Assembly (NCBI RefSeq): GCF_010726085.1
Contig: NZ_AP022560.1
Coordinates: 6,014,001-6,078,000 of the forward strand
Direction of reading: 5' to 3'
Length of the DNA stretch: 64,000 bases
From: Mycolicibacterium moriokaense
GTDB taxonomy: Bacteria; Actinomycetota; Actinomycetes; Mycobacteriales; Mycobacteriaceae
Shown piece by piece: positions 9,335-18,161 of this stretch. Position numbers and translations under genes: made by a program. The first letter of the stretch is position 1. Every line of letters starts with the position of its first letter. The notes under the pieces were generated by a model, which was not told the origin of the DNA, made no database searches, and was given only the letters and a program-made list of their open reading frames with translations.

Positions 9335-9390
9335 AATCTTGACAGTGGCTAGTTAGCGGTGCATAGTCAGAACTAGCCACTGTCAAGATT
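9335..9390. promoter_or_regulatory. perfect 20-bp inverted repeat, candidate operator
   Basis: The left arm AATCTTGACAGTGGCTAGTT (9335-9354) and its exact complement (9371-9390) flank a 16-base spacer. The left arm contains the -35 hexamer of a good promoter and the spacer contains the -10, so transcription from that promoter would start inside or near the right arm. The RNA would then lack the left arm. A DNA-binding dimer is therefore more likely than an RNA hairpin. The centre-to-centre distance of the arms is 36 bases, so two dimers or a looped tetramer are also possible. The regulator is unknown. Confidence 0.75.
9339..9367 (+). promoter_or_regulatory. SigA-type promoter of the DUF1707 gene
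   Basis: TTGACA at 9339-9344 and CATAGT at 9362-9367 are separated by exactly 17 bases. The -35 is a perfect consensus and the -10 is close to TATAAT-type mycobacterial boxes. The expected start site is about 9374. A GGGAGG ribosome-binding site at 9398-9403 precedes the ATG at 9408. The palindrome overlaps the whole promoter, which suggests a strong promoter that is repressed. Confidence 0.75.
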
Positions 9391-9407
9391 GACTATCGGG
9401 AGGCACA

Positions 9408-9818
9408 ATGCGAGCCGGCGATCTCGAACGCGAACGGACCGCAAATCAACTGGGCCAGGCATTGGCGCAGGGCTACCTCACGCTGGACGAATACGAGCCC
9501 CGACTGCAGGCCACGTTCGCCGCTCACACCACCGACGAACTGCACGAACTCGTCGCCGACCTACCGCTGGACCGGATCCGCCGCAACGACCCGGCCCGCA
9601 GGCAGGCACTTCGCGCGGCGGCCCGGCGCGGTGTGCGGATCCACCTCGGCGCCTACCTGGCGATGGTCGTCATCGTGCTGGCCGTATGGCTAACCGTCGG
9701 CCTGACCGCGGGGGCCTGGTACTTCTGGCCGATCTGGCCCATCCTCGGCGCGGGCATCGGAGTCCTCGGCCACGCGCTGCCGATTCACGGTTCGATCAGG
9801 CCCGCCCGAATCGCGTAG
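9408..9818 (+). CDS. DUF1707 and two-span membrane protein
   Basis: A 136-residue protein. Residues 1-55 form a DUF1707 (SHOCT-like) domain, seen from the opening [20 protein letters not shown], the [12 protein letters not shown] turn and the [13 protein letters not shown] end. A basic linker follows, then two membrane segments near residues 83-103 and 107-127 with a WYFWPIWP motif. Many actinobacterial proteins share this layout and their role is unknown. It stands alone behind a consensus promoter covered by a perfect 20-bp palindrome. Its 3' end overlaps the convergent response-regulator gene by 34 bases. Confidence 0.88.
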   Translation: MRAGDLERERTANQLGQALAQGYLTLDEYEPRLQATFAAHTTDELHELVADLPLDRIRRNDPARRQALRAAARRGVRIHLGAYLAMVVIVLAVWLTVGLTAGAWYFWPIWPILGAGIGVLGHALPIHGSIRPARIA

Positions 9819-10441
9819 CGCGTCAACGCCACCCGGTCCTGCAGACCGAGCTTGGCCAACGTGTTGGTGCGGTGGCGGTCGACGGTCTTGGTGCTGATGC
9901 TCAGCGTCGCGGCGATCTCGCGCGTCGAAAGGCCCTCGGCAATCAGCTTGAGCACCTCCTCCTCCCGCGGTGTGAGGATGGTGTCCGGCAGCGAATCGCC
10001 CTGCCGCGCCCGGTGCAGGTAGTCGCGGATCAACGCGTTGACCGCCCCCGCATAGAGGAACGGCTCACCCCGCAGCGTCGCGCGGCACGCCTCGAGCAGA
10101 TCGCGGTCGGCCACCGACTTGAGCACATAGCCGGACGCGCCCGCCTTCAACGCCTCGAAAAAGTACTGCTCGTTGTCGTACATCGACAGGATCAGGATCC
10201 GCACGTGCGGATGTCGGCGATTCATCTCCCGCGCCGCTTGCAGACCCGTCATCCGCGGCATCGCGATATCGAGAATCGCCAGATCAGCGGGTATGCGATC
10301 GAGCACGTCCAGCGCCTCGTGCCCGTCGGCGGCCTCCGCCACCACCGTGAGGTCCGGCTCGGCGTCGATGATCATCCGTAGACCGCTGCGCACCAGGGCG
10401 TGGTCGTCGGCGAGCAGGATCCGCGCGGGCGAGGCGAGCAT
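9785..10441 (-). CDS. NarL/LuxR-family response regulator
   Basis: A 218-residue regulator. The N-terminal receiver domain has the acidic pair Asp12-Asp13, phospho-acceptor Asp58 in LAILDIAMP, and Lys109-region KSV. A linker leads to a C-terminal LuxR-type helix-turn-helix, with [22 protein letters not shown] and the recognition helix [17 protein letters not shown]. It is the output partner of the histidine kinase encoded immediately upstream, whose stop codon shares one base with this ATG (position 10441). Targets are unknown. The nearby CBS and ion-transport genes, or its own operon, are candidates. Confidence 0.93.
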   Translation of the reverse strand: MLASPARILLADDHALVRSGLRMIIDAEPDLTVVAEAADGHEALDVLDRIPADLAILDIAMPRMTGLQAAREMNRRHPHVRILILSMYDNEQYFFEALKAGASGYVLKSVADRDLLEACRATLRGEPFLYAGAVNALIRDYLHRARQGDSLPDTILTPREEEVLKLIAEGLSTREIAATLSISTKTVDRHRTNTLAKLGLQDRVALTRYAIRAGLIEP

Positions 10442-11295
10442 CAGTCGTCCCGTCCGGGCAACGGGATCACCAGCCTGACCTCGGTGCCCTCGTCCCTGGG
10501 GGAGGTGATCGTCAGCGCCGCGTCCACCAGCACCGCCCGCTCACGCATCCCGTTGATTCCCGCGCCCTCCTCCGCGACGCCACCGCATCCGTCGTCGGCG
10601 ATCCGCAACGTGAGCCGCTTGGGGGTGGAGTGCATGTCGAGCCACACCTTGTTCGCCCCCGCATGCCTGGCGATGTTCGTGAGGCTCTCCTGGGCGACCC
10701 GGTAACACACCAGCTCGACGTCGGCGGGCAGCCGATCAGTATGCGACGCAATGTGTTTGACCACCTTCAAACCGGTGGCCTGAGAGAAGTCGCTGCACAG
10801 GGCGTTGAGGGCACTGGTCAGTCCGAGATCCTCGAGTGCGTCCGGACGCAACCGGCGGACGATGCTGCGGACCTCGTCGAGGCTGGCCCGCACCGCCTCC
10901 TGCGAACCGGCCAGCTCGCTCTTGATCTCGACGGGCGCGCGGTCGACGGCGCGTTTGAGCATCAACAGCGCGACGGTGAGGGTCTGCCCGATCTCGTCGT
11001 GCAGTTCGCGCGCGATGCGCTGCCGTTCGTTCTCCTGCGCGGCCAGCGCCGTCGCGCCCGCGGTCGTGCGCGCGGACTTCAGCATCGGGGCCAGACTCGA
11101 TCGCAGCAGCAGCCCGTTCGCCGTCAGCATCACCGCCAGCCCGACGACGAGGACCGGGATCTCCGTCAGCTTGATGCGCGACGACACCGTTGCCGGGGAG
11201 AGCGCAAGCACCAGGGTTCCAAGGACAAAGATCATCCCGTTGATCACGAAGACACGCCGGAACAGCGCATTGGCCCGGGTGCGCGCCCCTTTCAT
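10441..11295 (-). CDS. NarL-type sensor histidine kinase
   Basis: A 284-residue membrane kinase with two hydrophobic segments (about residues 14-34 and 46-66) separated by a very short external loop. A HisKA_3 dimerisation helix follows, with His99 in the [12 protein letters not shown] box, and then a HATPase domain with the N box ([12 protein letters not shown]), DDGCGG and a [10 protein letters not shown] box. The near absence of an extracellular domain suggests it senses a membrane or cytoplasmic signal, as in DesK-like kinases. It is coupled to the response regulator by a one-base overlap. A small inverted repeat (CACCC-GAAT-GGGTG, 11347-11360) lies upstream. Confidence 0.92.
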   Translation of the reverse strand: MKGARTRANALFRRVFVINGMIFVLGTLVLALSPATVSSRIKLTEIPVLVVGLAVMLTANGLLLRSSLAPMLKSARTTAGATALAAQENERQRIARELHDEIGQTLTVALLMLKRAVDRAPVEIKSELAGSQEAVRASLDEVRSIVRRLRPDALEDLGLTSALNALCSDFSQATGLKVVKHIASHTDRLPADVELVCYRVAQESLTNIARHAGANKVWLDMHSTPKRLTLRIADDGCGGVAEEGAGINGMRERAVLVDAALTITSPRDEGTEVRLVIPLPGRDD

Positions 11296-11505
11296 ATCCC
11301 CAGCGTGGACCGTCGAACCGAGATTTGTCCATACAGGTCATTCCCCCACCCGAATGGGTGTCAGACCCGATGGTGCTGCGCCGATGCCCCGCCGAGACTG
11401 ACCTCACCATGCACAAAGTGCTTCGCAGCCGACCGGAGAACGAGGACGATGACGCTTACCGCAGATACCGCCGGCACTAGATGGACCGCCCGAAAAGAAA
11501 CCGTC

Positions 11506-11964
11506 ATGCAAGCACATGAGATCGCCGTGACCCCACCGACGGTGCGTATGGACGATCCGGTGTCCAAGGCCATCCAACTGATGGTCGTGAACCGACTGCC
11601 TGGCCTCGTGGTGGTCGACGAATCCGACCACCCCGTCGCCGTATTGCCGGGCACCCAGGTGTTGCGGCTGACCATCCCAGAGTCCTACCGCGACGATCCG
11701 GCACTGGTCCGGACCGTCGACGAGATTCACGCCGACCTGTTCTGGCACGGCCCAGGCAAGCTGACCGTCGGCGACTGCCTGCCGTCACCGGTCGCTAAAC
11801 CGGTGACGGTGGCACCGGACGCGACCCTCCTGGAGGTCGCCACCGTGATGGCCACCAAGCGCAGCCCGCTCATCGCGGTGGTGGATCGCGGCGGGAAACT
11901 CGTGGGTGCAGTGACGCTCGAGCGATTACTCACCAGCTTGGCCGTAGCCGGCCCCAACGACTGA
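11506..11964 (+). CDS. CBS-domain-pair protein
   Basis: A 152-residue protein from ATG 11506. It consists almost entirely of two CBS motifs: one from about residue 8 ([15 protein letters not shown]) and a second from about residue 90 ([17 protein letters not shown]). CBS pairs bind adenosyl nucleotides and commonly regulate transporters or enzymes. An upstream in-frame ATG at 11449 would add 19 residues without CBS similarity; its GAGG is only three bases from the start, so I preferred 11506. Twelve bases downstream begins the NhaD/ArsB-type transporter, so the CBS protein may regulate it. Confidence 0.82.
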   Translation: MQAHEIAVTPPTVRMDDPVSKAIQLMVVNRLPGLVVVDESDHPVAVLPGTQVLRLTIPESYRDDPALVRTVDEIHADLFWHGPGKLTVGDCLPSPVAKPVTVAPDATLLEVATVMATKRSPLIAVVDRGGKLVGAVTLERLLTSLAVAGPND

Positions 11965-11976
11965 ACCCCCGACCCC

Positions 11977-13263
11977 GTGCTGGCTCCACTACTGGCGCTG
12001 GCGATATTCGTCGTCGCGTTCTGGTTTCTGGCGACCGAGCGCGCGAACAAGGTAAAGACCGTCCTCGTCGCCGCCGGGCTGATGACGCTGCTCGGCCTCA
12101 CCCCCGGCGTGAAGATCTTCTATTCCGAGCACGAGGGCATCGACTGGAACGTCATCTTCCTGCTGCTCGGCATGATGGTCATCGTCGGCGTGGTCAAACA
12201 GACCGGCCTGTTCGACTTCCTGGCCATCTGGGCGGCAAAACGGTCCAGGGGCAGTCCATTTCGGCTCATGGTGATGTTGATGGCCATCACCGGCGTGGCC
12301 TCACCGGTGCTCGACAACGTCACGATCATCATGCTCGTCGCACCGGTCACCCTCGTGATCTGCGACCGACTGGAGATCGCACCCCAGCCGTTCCTGATCG
12401 CCGAGGTGCTGGCGTCGAACATCGGCGGCGCGGCGACCCTCATCGGCGACCCGCCAAACATCATCATCGGTAGCCGAGCGGGCCTGACGTTCAACGACTT
12501 TCTGGTCAACATGGCGCCGATCGTCGTCGTCATCTTCGTCCTGTTCGTGTTCTTCACGAGATTCCTGTTCCGAAAAGACCTGCGCTCCAACCACATGCGC
12601 CTGGACAAGGTGATGGCGCTGCAGGAACGGCGAGCCATCAAGGACACCCGACTGCTCATCCGCTCGATGGTGGTGCTGGCGGTCGTGATCGTCGGCTTCT
12701 GCCTGCATTCGGTGCTGCACGTCGCACCGTCCATCGTCGCCCTGCTGGGGGCGGGCACCATGCTTCTGGTCACCAATATCGACGTCGCCGAAGTGCTTCC
12801 GGAGGTCGAGTGGCCGACGTTGGTGTTCTTCATGGGCCTGTTCGCCATGGTCTCCGGCCTGGTGCACACCGGCGTGATCGGCTGGCTCGGCGACGCGGCG
12901 GTGCACCTGTTCAGTGACAACTTCTTCCTTGCCGCCACCGGGCTGATGTTCGGCTCGGCGGTGCTCGGCGCGTTCATCGACAACATCCCGTACACGGCGA
13001 CGTTGACGCCGGTGGTCGAGGACATGGTGGCGCAGGCGCCGGACGCCGAGTCCGGCCGGGCACTGTGGTGGGCATTCGCGCTGGGCGCATGCTTCTCGGG
13101 CAACGGCACCGCGATCGCCGCCAGCGCCAACGTGGTCGCCATCGGCATCGCGCAGCGCGCCGGCCATGCGATCAGCTTCTGGCGCTTCACCCGCTACGGC
13201 ATCGTGGTGACGATTCTGTCCACCGCGCTGGCGTGGCTCTACATCTGGCTGCGCTACTTCTGA
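11977..13263 (+). CDS. ArsB/NhaD-family ion transporter
   Basis: A 428-residue protein (GTG start) with about eleven hydrophobic segments. It has family-typical motifs including SPVLDNVTIIMLVAPVT (about residues 108-124), IGGAATLIGDPPNIIIGS (about 149-166) and the C-terminal repeat-related DNIPYTATLTPVV (about 334-346). The duplicated DN(V/I)P-type motifs mark the ion transporter superfamily that includes NhaD Na+/H+ antiporters and ArsB. NhaD-like function fits the nearby Mrp antiporter. It follows the CBS gene closely and ends with a 10-base overlap with the convergent monooxygenase. Confidence 0.88.
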   Translation: MLAPLLALAIFVVAFWFLATERANKVKTVLVAAGLMTLLGLTPGVKIFYSEHEGIDWNVIFLLLGMMVIVGVVKQTGLFDFLAIWAAKRSRGSPFRLMVMLMAITGVASPVLDNVTIIMLVAPVTLVICDRLEIAPQPFLIAEVLASNIGGAATLIGDPPNIIIGSRAGLTFNDFLVNMAPIVVVIFVLFVFFTRFLFRKDLRSNHMRLDKVMALQERRAIKDTRLLIRSMVVLAVVIVGFCLHSVLHVAPSIVALLGAGTMLLVTNIDVAEVLPEVEWPTLVFFMGLFAMVSGLVHTGVIGWLGDAAVHLFSDNFFLAATGLMFGSAVLGAFIDNIPYTATLTPVVEDMVAQAPDAESGRALWWAFALGACFSGNGTAIAASANVVAIGIAQRAGHAISFWRFTRYGIVVTILSTALAWLYIWLRYF

Positions 13264-14678
13264 TGAGTCCAGTTGTCGATCGCCGCAACGAGTTCGGTTG
13301 CACTCGGCACCCGGTCGCTCGCCCACGCCACGTAGCCGTCCGGGCGGACGAGGACAGCGTCGGGAATCTCTGGATGCCTGCCGACGACGTGTACGACGTC
13401 GGAGCGATCGAGCTGGGCAGGCGTCGCGGTGACCATGACGAATTTCTGACCCCGCAGCAGTTCGTAGAGCCGGGTGCCGTCGCAGTCGATGTCCGGCATC
13501 CGTCGGCCCACCATCCGATGGTCGCCGCGCTTGTGCGCGTAGGTGATTCCGATACCGCTGAGGAACTCCCGCAGGATTCGGCGGGTCTTCGGGACCCTTG
13601 TCAGCGTTCCGATGACGATGTTGCGCGCGATCCGCTGCACCTTCGAACGTCCCAGCACCACCTGGTTGAAGGCGTCGGTCGTGCGCAGCACTGCCGCACC
13701 GACCGGATGCCGCTCGGACTCGTAGCTGTCCAACAGCCCCGGCGGCGCCGACCCGTTGACGGCGGCGACCAGCTTCCAGCCGAGGTTCATGGCGTCCCCG
13801 ATGCCGGTGTTCATGCCCTGGCCCCCGAGCGGGGAGTGCACGTGCGCGGCGTCGCCCGCGATGAACACCCGCCCCGACCGGTAGTGCCGTGCCTGTCTGC
13901 GCTCCGACAGGAAGCGCGAACTCCACCTCATGTCGGTCATGCCGTAGTCGTCACCGGCGATCCGAATGAACGAATCGCGGATCTCGTCGAGCGTGACGGG
14001 TTCGGACAGCGGCGCCTGTTCGCGCAGCCGGTCCCAGCCGATGGCGCGGAACCAGCCGTCGCCGAACGGGATCATCAGCACGACGCCGCGTTCGTTGGTC
14101 ACCCCGGTCAAGGTGTCCTCCGGTGCCCGCGACAGCGCGACGTCGGCCAGCAGGATGTGAGTCTCGTACTGTTTGCCGACGAAGTCGATGCCGACCTGGC
14201 TCCTGACCGTGCTGTGGGCGCCGTCGCAGCCCACCACGTACTTCGCCCGAACGGTCTGGCCGTCGGCGCACTCCACGGTGACGCCGTCGTCGTCCTGCGC
14301 CAGCCGCACCACCTCGGCGCCCCGGACGATCGGCACGCCGAGTTCGGCGGCGCGCCCCTCGAGCACCTGCTCGGTGCCGCTCTGCGGAACGATCAACAAC
14401 ATCGCGTACCGGCCGGGCAGCTCCCGCAGATCCAACGTCGCCCCACCAGGTGGAGCAACGTCGTACACCGATACACCGAGCGGAATCAGAGCGTCGGCCA
14501 TTCCACGGGCGTCGAGCAGTTCGAGGGTGCGGGCATGCACGGCGAACGCCCTGGTGATGTTGGGTGTCGAGGCGCGTTCCTCGAGCAAGCGCACCGCCAG
14601 ACCGCCCAGCGCGAATTCGCAGGCCAGCATCAGGCCGGTCGGCCCGGCGCCGACCACTACCACATCCGCTGTGTCCAC
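13254..14678 (-). CDS. FAD-dependent aromatic-hydroxylase-type monooxygenase
   Basis: A 474-residue class A flavoprotein hydroxylase (PheA/TfdB family). It has the FAD ADP-binding fingerprint VVVGAGPTGLMLA near residue 10, the DG motif CDGAHSTVRSQVG, and the GD motif FIAGDAAHVHSPLGGQGMN near residue 278. A C-terminal thioredoxin-like region follows, ending near the VRPDGYVAWAS strand. These enzymes hydroxylate aromatic or polyketide substrates with NAD(P)H and O2. The GTG start at 14678 puts the fingerprint at the N-terminus; a longer frame to 14732 only adds unconserved residues. It is divergent from mrpA with a 124-base gap. No pathway partner is nearby, so the substrate is unknown. Confidence 0.9.
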   Translation of the reverse strand: MDTADVVVVGAGPTGLMLACEFALGGLAVRLLEERASTPNITRAFAVHARTLELLDARGMADALIPLGVSVYDVAPPGGATLDLRELPGRYAMLLIVPQSGTEQVLEGRAAELGVPIVRGAEVVRLAQDDDGVTVECADGQTVRAKYVVGCDGAHSTVRSQVGIDFVGKQYETHILLADVALSRAPEDTLTGVTNERGVVLMIPFGDGWFRAIGWDRLREQAPLSEPVTLDEIRDSFIRIAGDDYGMTDMRWSSRFLSERRQARHYRSGRVFIAGDAAHVHSPLGGQGMNTGIGDAMNLGWKLVAAVNGSAPPGLLDSYESERHPVGAAVLRTTDAFNQVVLGRSKVQRIARNIVIGTLTRVPKTRRILREFLSGIGITYAHKRGDHRMVGRRMPDIDCDGTRLYELLRGQKFVMVTATPAQLDRSDVVHVVGRHPEIPDAVLVRPDGYVAWASDRVPSATELVAAIDNWTHQK

Positions 14679-14802
14679 TACGCCGGATGGTAGCTCTATC
14701 GGCCCACGTAGAATGGCGTAAAGCCAGAGCATTCACCCGGCTGACACCCCGCTATCTGCCCCTTCGCCGACGGCTGATTGCCGAGCCCACGACAGAAACG
14801 GA

Positions 14803-17694
14803 GTGCCTTTGCTCGCCGTCCTCATCGCCCACGCGGTCGCGACCGCGCTGGCGCCCCTGCTTGTGTACAGGTGGGGACGGATGGCGTTCTACCCGCTGGC
14901 GTTGGTGCCGCTGGGCTCGCTGATCTGGGTGGTCACCAACTGGCCCGCCCCGGGCGCGGCGCCGACGGTCGACATTCCGTGGGTGCCGGAGCTGTCGATG
15001 AACATCGTCCTGCGGTTCGATTCGCTCGCGGCGATCATGAGCGTGCTGGTGCTGGGCATCGGCGCCCTGGTGCTCTTCTACTGCACCGACTACTTCCATC
15101 TCCGCGACGGACACACCGAGAAGAGGCTGCCGAGCTTCGCGGCCGAGCTGGTCGCGTTCTCCGGTGCGATGTTCGGGCTGGTCACCAGCGACAACATGCT
15201 GCTGCTGTACGTGTTCTGGGAGATCACGACGGTGTTGTCGTTCCTGCTCGTCGGCCACTACGCCGAGCGCGCCACCAGCCGCCGCGCGGCCACCCAGGCG
15301 TTGCTCGTCACGACGTTCGGCGGGCTGGCGATGCTGGTCGGCATCATCGTGCTCGGCAACACCGCCGGCACCTATCGCCTGTCGGAGCTCGTCGCGTCAC
15401 CACCGGCGGGTGCGGCCGTGTCGGTCGCGCTGGTGCTCGTCCTCGTCGGGGCGCTGTCCAAATCGGCCATCGTGCCCATGCACTTCTGGCTGCCCGGCGC
15501 GATGGCCGCCCCGACGCCGGTCAGCGCCTATCTGCACGCCGCGGCGATGGTCAAGGCGGGCGTCTACCTCATCGCCCGAATGACCCCGGGTTTCGCCGAT
15601 GCGACGCCGTGGCGGCCGACCGTCATCACGCTCGGCCTGCTGACGATGCTGCTCGCCGGCTGGCGCGCGGTGCGCGAATACGACCTGAAGCTGATCCTGG
15701 CCTTCGGCACGGTCAGCCAGCTCGGACTGATCACCGTGATGGTCGGTGGTGGCGGCGGTGACCTGATGCTGGGCGGGTTGGCGATGCTGTGTGCGCACGC
15801 GATGTTCAAGGCGGCGCTGTTCATGGTCGTCGGCATCATCGACCACACCACCGGCACCCGGGACATCCGCAGGCTCGCCTGGCTCGGTGAGCGTGCGCGT
15901 CCGCTTCTGGTCATCGCCATCGGTGCGACGGCGAGCATGGCGGCGCTGCCACCGTTCTTCGGATTCGTCGCCAAGGAGGCCGACTTCGAGACCGTGCTGC
16001 ACAGCCCGAACCTCGGTGCGGCGGCGCCGTTCGTGCTCGCGGGTATCGTGCTCGGCTCGGTCTTCACCACGATCTACAGCCTGCGCTTTTTGTGGGGTGC
16101 GTTCGGCCGCAAGGGTTTACCGGAACCGAGCAAACGCGTGGCCGAGATGCACCACCCGAAGGTCACGTTCCTGATCGCACCGGGCATCCTCGCCGCGGCC
16201 GGGCTGCTCTTCGGGTTGTGGCCCGGCGGGCTCGGCAACGTACTGGACACCTACGCGGACACGGTGCCCGGCGGGGAGGACTACAAGCTCGCACTGTGGC
16301 ACGGTCTGAATCTGCCGCTGCTGTTGTCGGCGCTGGTCCTCACCGTCGGCGTCGCCGCGTTCGTCGCGAGGGCCCGCCTGTGGCGGGTGCGCAGCATGCG
16401 CGAGTCCCTCGGCAACGCCGACCACATCTATGACGGCGTGGTGCGCCAACTGGACCGGTGGTCGGTGGAACTCACCGCGGTCACCCAGCGTGGTTCGATA
16501 CCCGCCACCCAGTCGACCATCCTGACGACGTTGGTGCTGGTGCCGACAATCACGTTGGCGCTCGGGGCCAAGGATCGCCCCGACTTCGCGCTCTGGGGCT
16601 CGTCGCTGCAGGTGGTCACCGGCCTCATCATCCTGAGCGCTGCCGTCGGCGCGATGGTGATGCGCAACCGGTTGGCGGCGGTGTTGCTGGTGGGGGTCAC
16701 GGGCTACGGCTGCGGCGTCATCTTCGCGCTGCACGGCGCACCGGACCTGGCGCTGACCCAGTTCCTGGTGGAGACGCTGACGCTCGTCGTGTTCGTGCTG
16801 GTGCTGCGGACGCTGCCCGCCGAGGCCGACCGCGTTCACATCAAGCGGAATCGGCTGCCGCGCGTCGCCCTGGCTCTCGCCGTTGGCGCCACGGTCACCA
16901 CCCTGGCGACGTACGCGATGGCCGCGCGCACCGGCATCCCGATCGCCTCACTGATTCCGGACGCGGCGTACTACCGCGGCCACGGCTCCAACGCCGTCAA
17001 CGTGCTGCTCGTCGACATCCGCGCCTGGGACACCATGGGCGAGATCATGGTGCTCCTCGTCGCGGCGACGGGGGTGGCCTCAATGGTGTTCCGGCACAGG
17101 CGGTTCGGCACACCACCCCGGGTGTCCGATGTGGGTCAGCCTGATATCGGACGGCTGCCGCTGATTCCGAGAACCAGCCCCGCGGCGGGCGACATCACGT
17201 GGCTGCGGGGCAGCGAACTTCGCGACCCGCGACATCGGTCACTGATCCTGGAGGTCGCCACCCGGCTCATCTTCCCGCTGATCATGGTGTTGTCGGCGTA
17301 CTTCTTCTTCGCCGGTCACAACACCCCCGGCGGCGGGTTCGCCGGCGGGTTGACGGCGGGGCTGGCGCTGGTGCTGCGGTACCTCGCGGGCGGCCGCTAC
17401 GAACTGGGCGAGACGCTGCCGCTGGACGCGGGCAAGATCCTCGGCGCGGGGCTGTCCTTGTCGGCGGGAACCGCGATCGCCTCGCTTCTGGTGGGAGCGC
17501 CGGTGTTGTCGTCGGCACTGATCGAGATCGACGTGCCTGTGCTCGGCACCGTCAAGTTCGTCACCGCGTTGTTCTTCGACCTGGGCGTCTATCTCATCGT
17601 CGTCGGATTGGTCCTCGACGTGTTGCGCAGCCTCGGCGCCCGCATCGACGTCGAGTTGAGTCAGGACCAGAAGAGGACGGTGGCCGCCCGATGA
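14803..17694 (+). CDS. mrpA: Mrp Na+/H+ antiporter subunit A with fused MrpB-like end
   Basis: A 963-residue protein (GTG start preceded by AACGGAG). The first ~500 residues are a NuoL/MrpA-type antiporter domain with the proton-path stretch LVLVGALSKSAIVPMHFWLP and the WEITTVLSFLLVGHY glutamate helix. The middle carries the MrpA C-terminal domain, including LHGAPDLALTQFLVETLTLV. From about residue 810 the sequence is MrpB-like: LIFPLIMVLSAYFFFAGHNTPGGGFAGG and following helices. This A-B fusion is usual in actinobacterial Mrp operons. It is the largest subunit of the Mrp secondary antiporter that exports Na+ at alkaline pH. The mrpC ATG overlaps its stop by four bases. Confidence 0.95.
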   Translation: MPLLAVLIAHAVATALAPLLVYRWGRMAFYPLALVPLGSLIWVVTNWPAPGAAPTVDIPWVPELSMNIVLRFDSLAAIMSVLVLGIGALVLFYCTDYFHLRDGHTEKRLPSFAAELVAFSGAMFGLVTSDNMLLLYVFWEITTVLSFLLVGHYAERATSRRAATQALLVTTFGGLAMLVGIIVLGNTAGTYRLSELVASPPAGAAVSVALVLVLVGALSKSAIVPMHFWLPGAMAAPTPVSAYLHAAAMVKAGVYLIARMTPGFADATPWRPTVITLGLLTMLLAGWRAVREYDLKLILAFGTVSQLGLITVMVGGGGGDLMLGGLAMLCAHAMFKAALFMVVGIIDHTTGTRDIRRLAWLGERARPLLVIAIGATASMAALPPFFGFVAKEADFETVLHSPNLGAAAPFVLAGIVLGSVFTTIYSLRFLWGAFGRKGLPEPSKRVAEMHHPKVTFLIAPGILAAAGLLFGLWPGGLGNVLDTYADTVPGGEDYKLALWHGLNLPLLLSALVLTVGVAAFVARARLWRVRSMRESLGNADHIYDGVVRQLDRWSVELTAVTQRGSIPATQSTILTTLVLVPTITLALGAKDRPDFALWGSSLQVVTGLIILSAAVGAMVMRNRLAAVLLVGVTGYGCGVIFALHGAPDLALTQFLVETLTLVVFVLVLRTLPAEADRVHIKRNRLPRVALALAVGATVTTLATYAMAARTGIPIASLIPDAAYYRGHGSNAVNVLLVDIRAWDTMGEIMVLLVAATGVASMVFRHRRFGTPPRVSDVGQPDIGRLPLIPRTSPAAGDITWLRGSELRDPRHRSLILEVATRLIFPLIMVLSAYFFFAGHNTPGGGFAGGLTAGLALVLRYLAGGRYELGETLPLDAGKILGAGLSLSAGTAIASLLVGAPVLSSALIEIDVPVLGTVKFVTALFFDLGVYLIVVGLVLDVLRSLGARIDVELSQDQKRTVAAR

Positions 17695-18161
17695 CCACCT
17701 CGTTCGTGCCGCTCGTCCTGATCGGCGGACTCACCAGCGCAGGCGTCTACCTGCTGCTGGAGCGCAACCTGACGCGAATGTTGTTGGGCCTGTTGTTGAT
17801 CGGCAACGCCGTCAACCTGTTGATACTGGTGGTCGGGGGTCCGTCGGGTAACCCACCGATCAGGGGCCGCACCAGCGCGGACAACACCATCACCGCGGAC
17901 CCGTTGGCGCAGGGCATGATCCTGACCGCGATCGTCATCACCATGGGCGTCGCCGCGTTCGTGCTCGCGATGGCGTACCGGTCCTACCGGCTGACCACCG
18001 AAGAGGAGGTGGGCAACGACCCCATGGACGCGCAGGTCTCCGAGCTGGCCGCCCAGGATGCCGGCGCCGTGAAAGAGGACCTTCCGCGACCGGACGTAGC
18101 GCGCGACACCGACGCAGCGGATGAACTGGACGCGCTGCCCGGATTCGAGGGTTCGAAATGA
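17691..18161 (+). CDS. mrpC: Mrp antiporter subunit C (NuoK-like)
   Basis: A 156-residue protein. Residues 1-105 form three membrane segments of the NuoK/MrpC family, including the conserved GVYLLLERNLTRMLLGLLL stretch and DPLAQGMILTAIVITMG. The remaining ~50 residues form an acidic cytoplasmic tail rich in Asp, Glu and Ala, longer than in Bacillus MrpC (about 113 residues). It overlaps mrpA by four bases upstream and mrpD by four bases downstream. The ATG at 17691 was chosen because the family begins just before the first membrane helix. Confidence 0.94.
   Translation: MTTSFVPLVLIGGLTSAGVYLLLERNLTRMLLGLLLIGNAVNLLILVVGGPSGNPPIRGRTSADNTITADPLAQGMILTAIVITMGVAAFVLAMAYRSYRLTTEEEVGNDPMDAQVSELAAQDAGAVKEDLPRPDVARDTDAADELDALPGFEGSK

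Noticed and set aside
12301..13926. Open frame of 541 codons on the minus strand
   Set aside because: It lies antisense to the NhaD-type transporter and the monooxygenase start region, has low-complexity Arg/Gly/Ala composition and no recognisable motif. It is a shadow of high-GC codon bias.
10441..14678. Boundaries of the ion-homeostasis island searched for tRNA, integrase or direct repeats marking a mobile element
   Set aside because: None was seen; the block has ordinary mycobacterial composition and no mobility genes.
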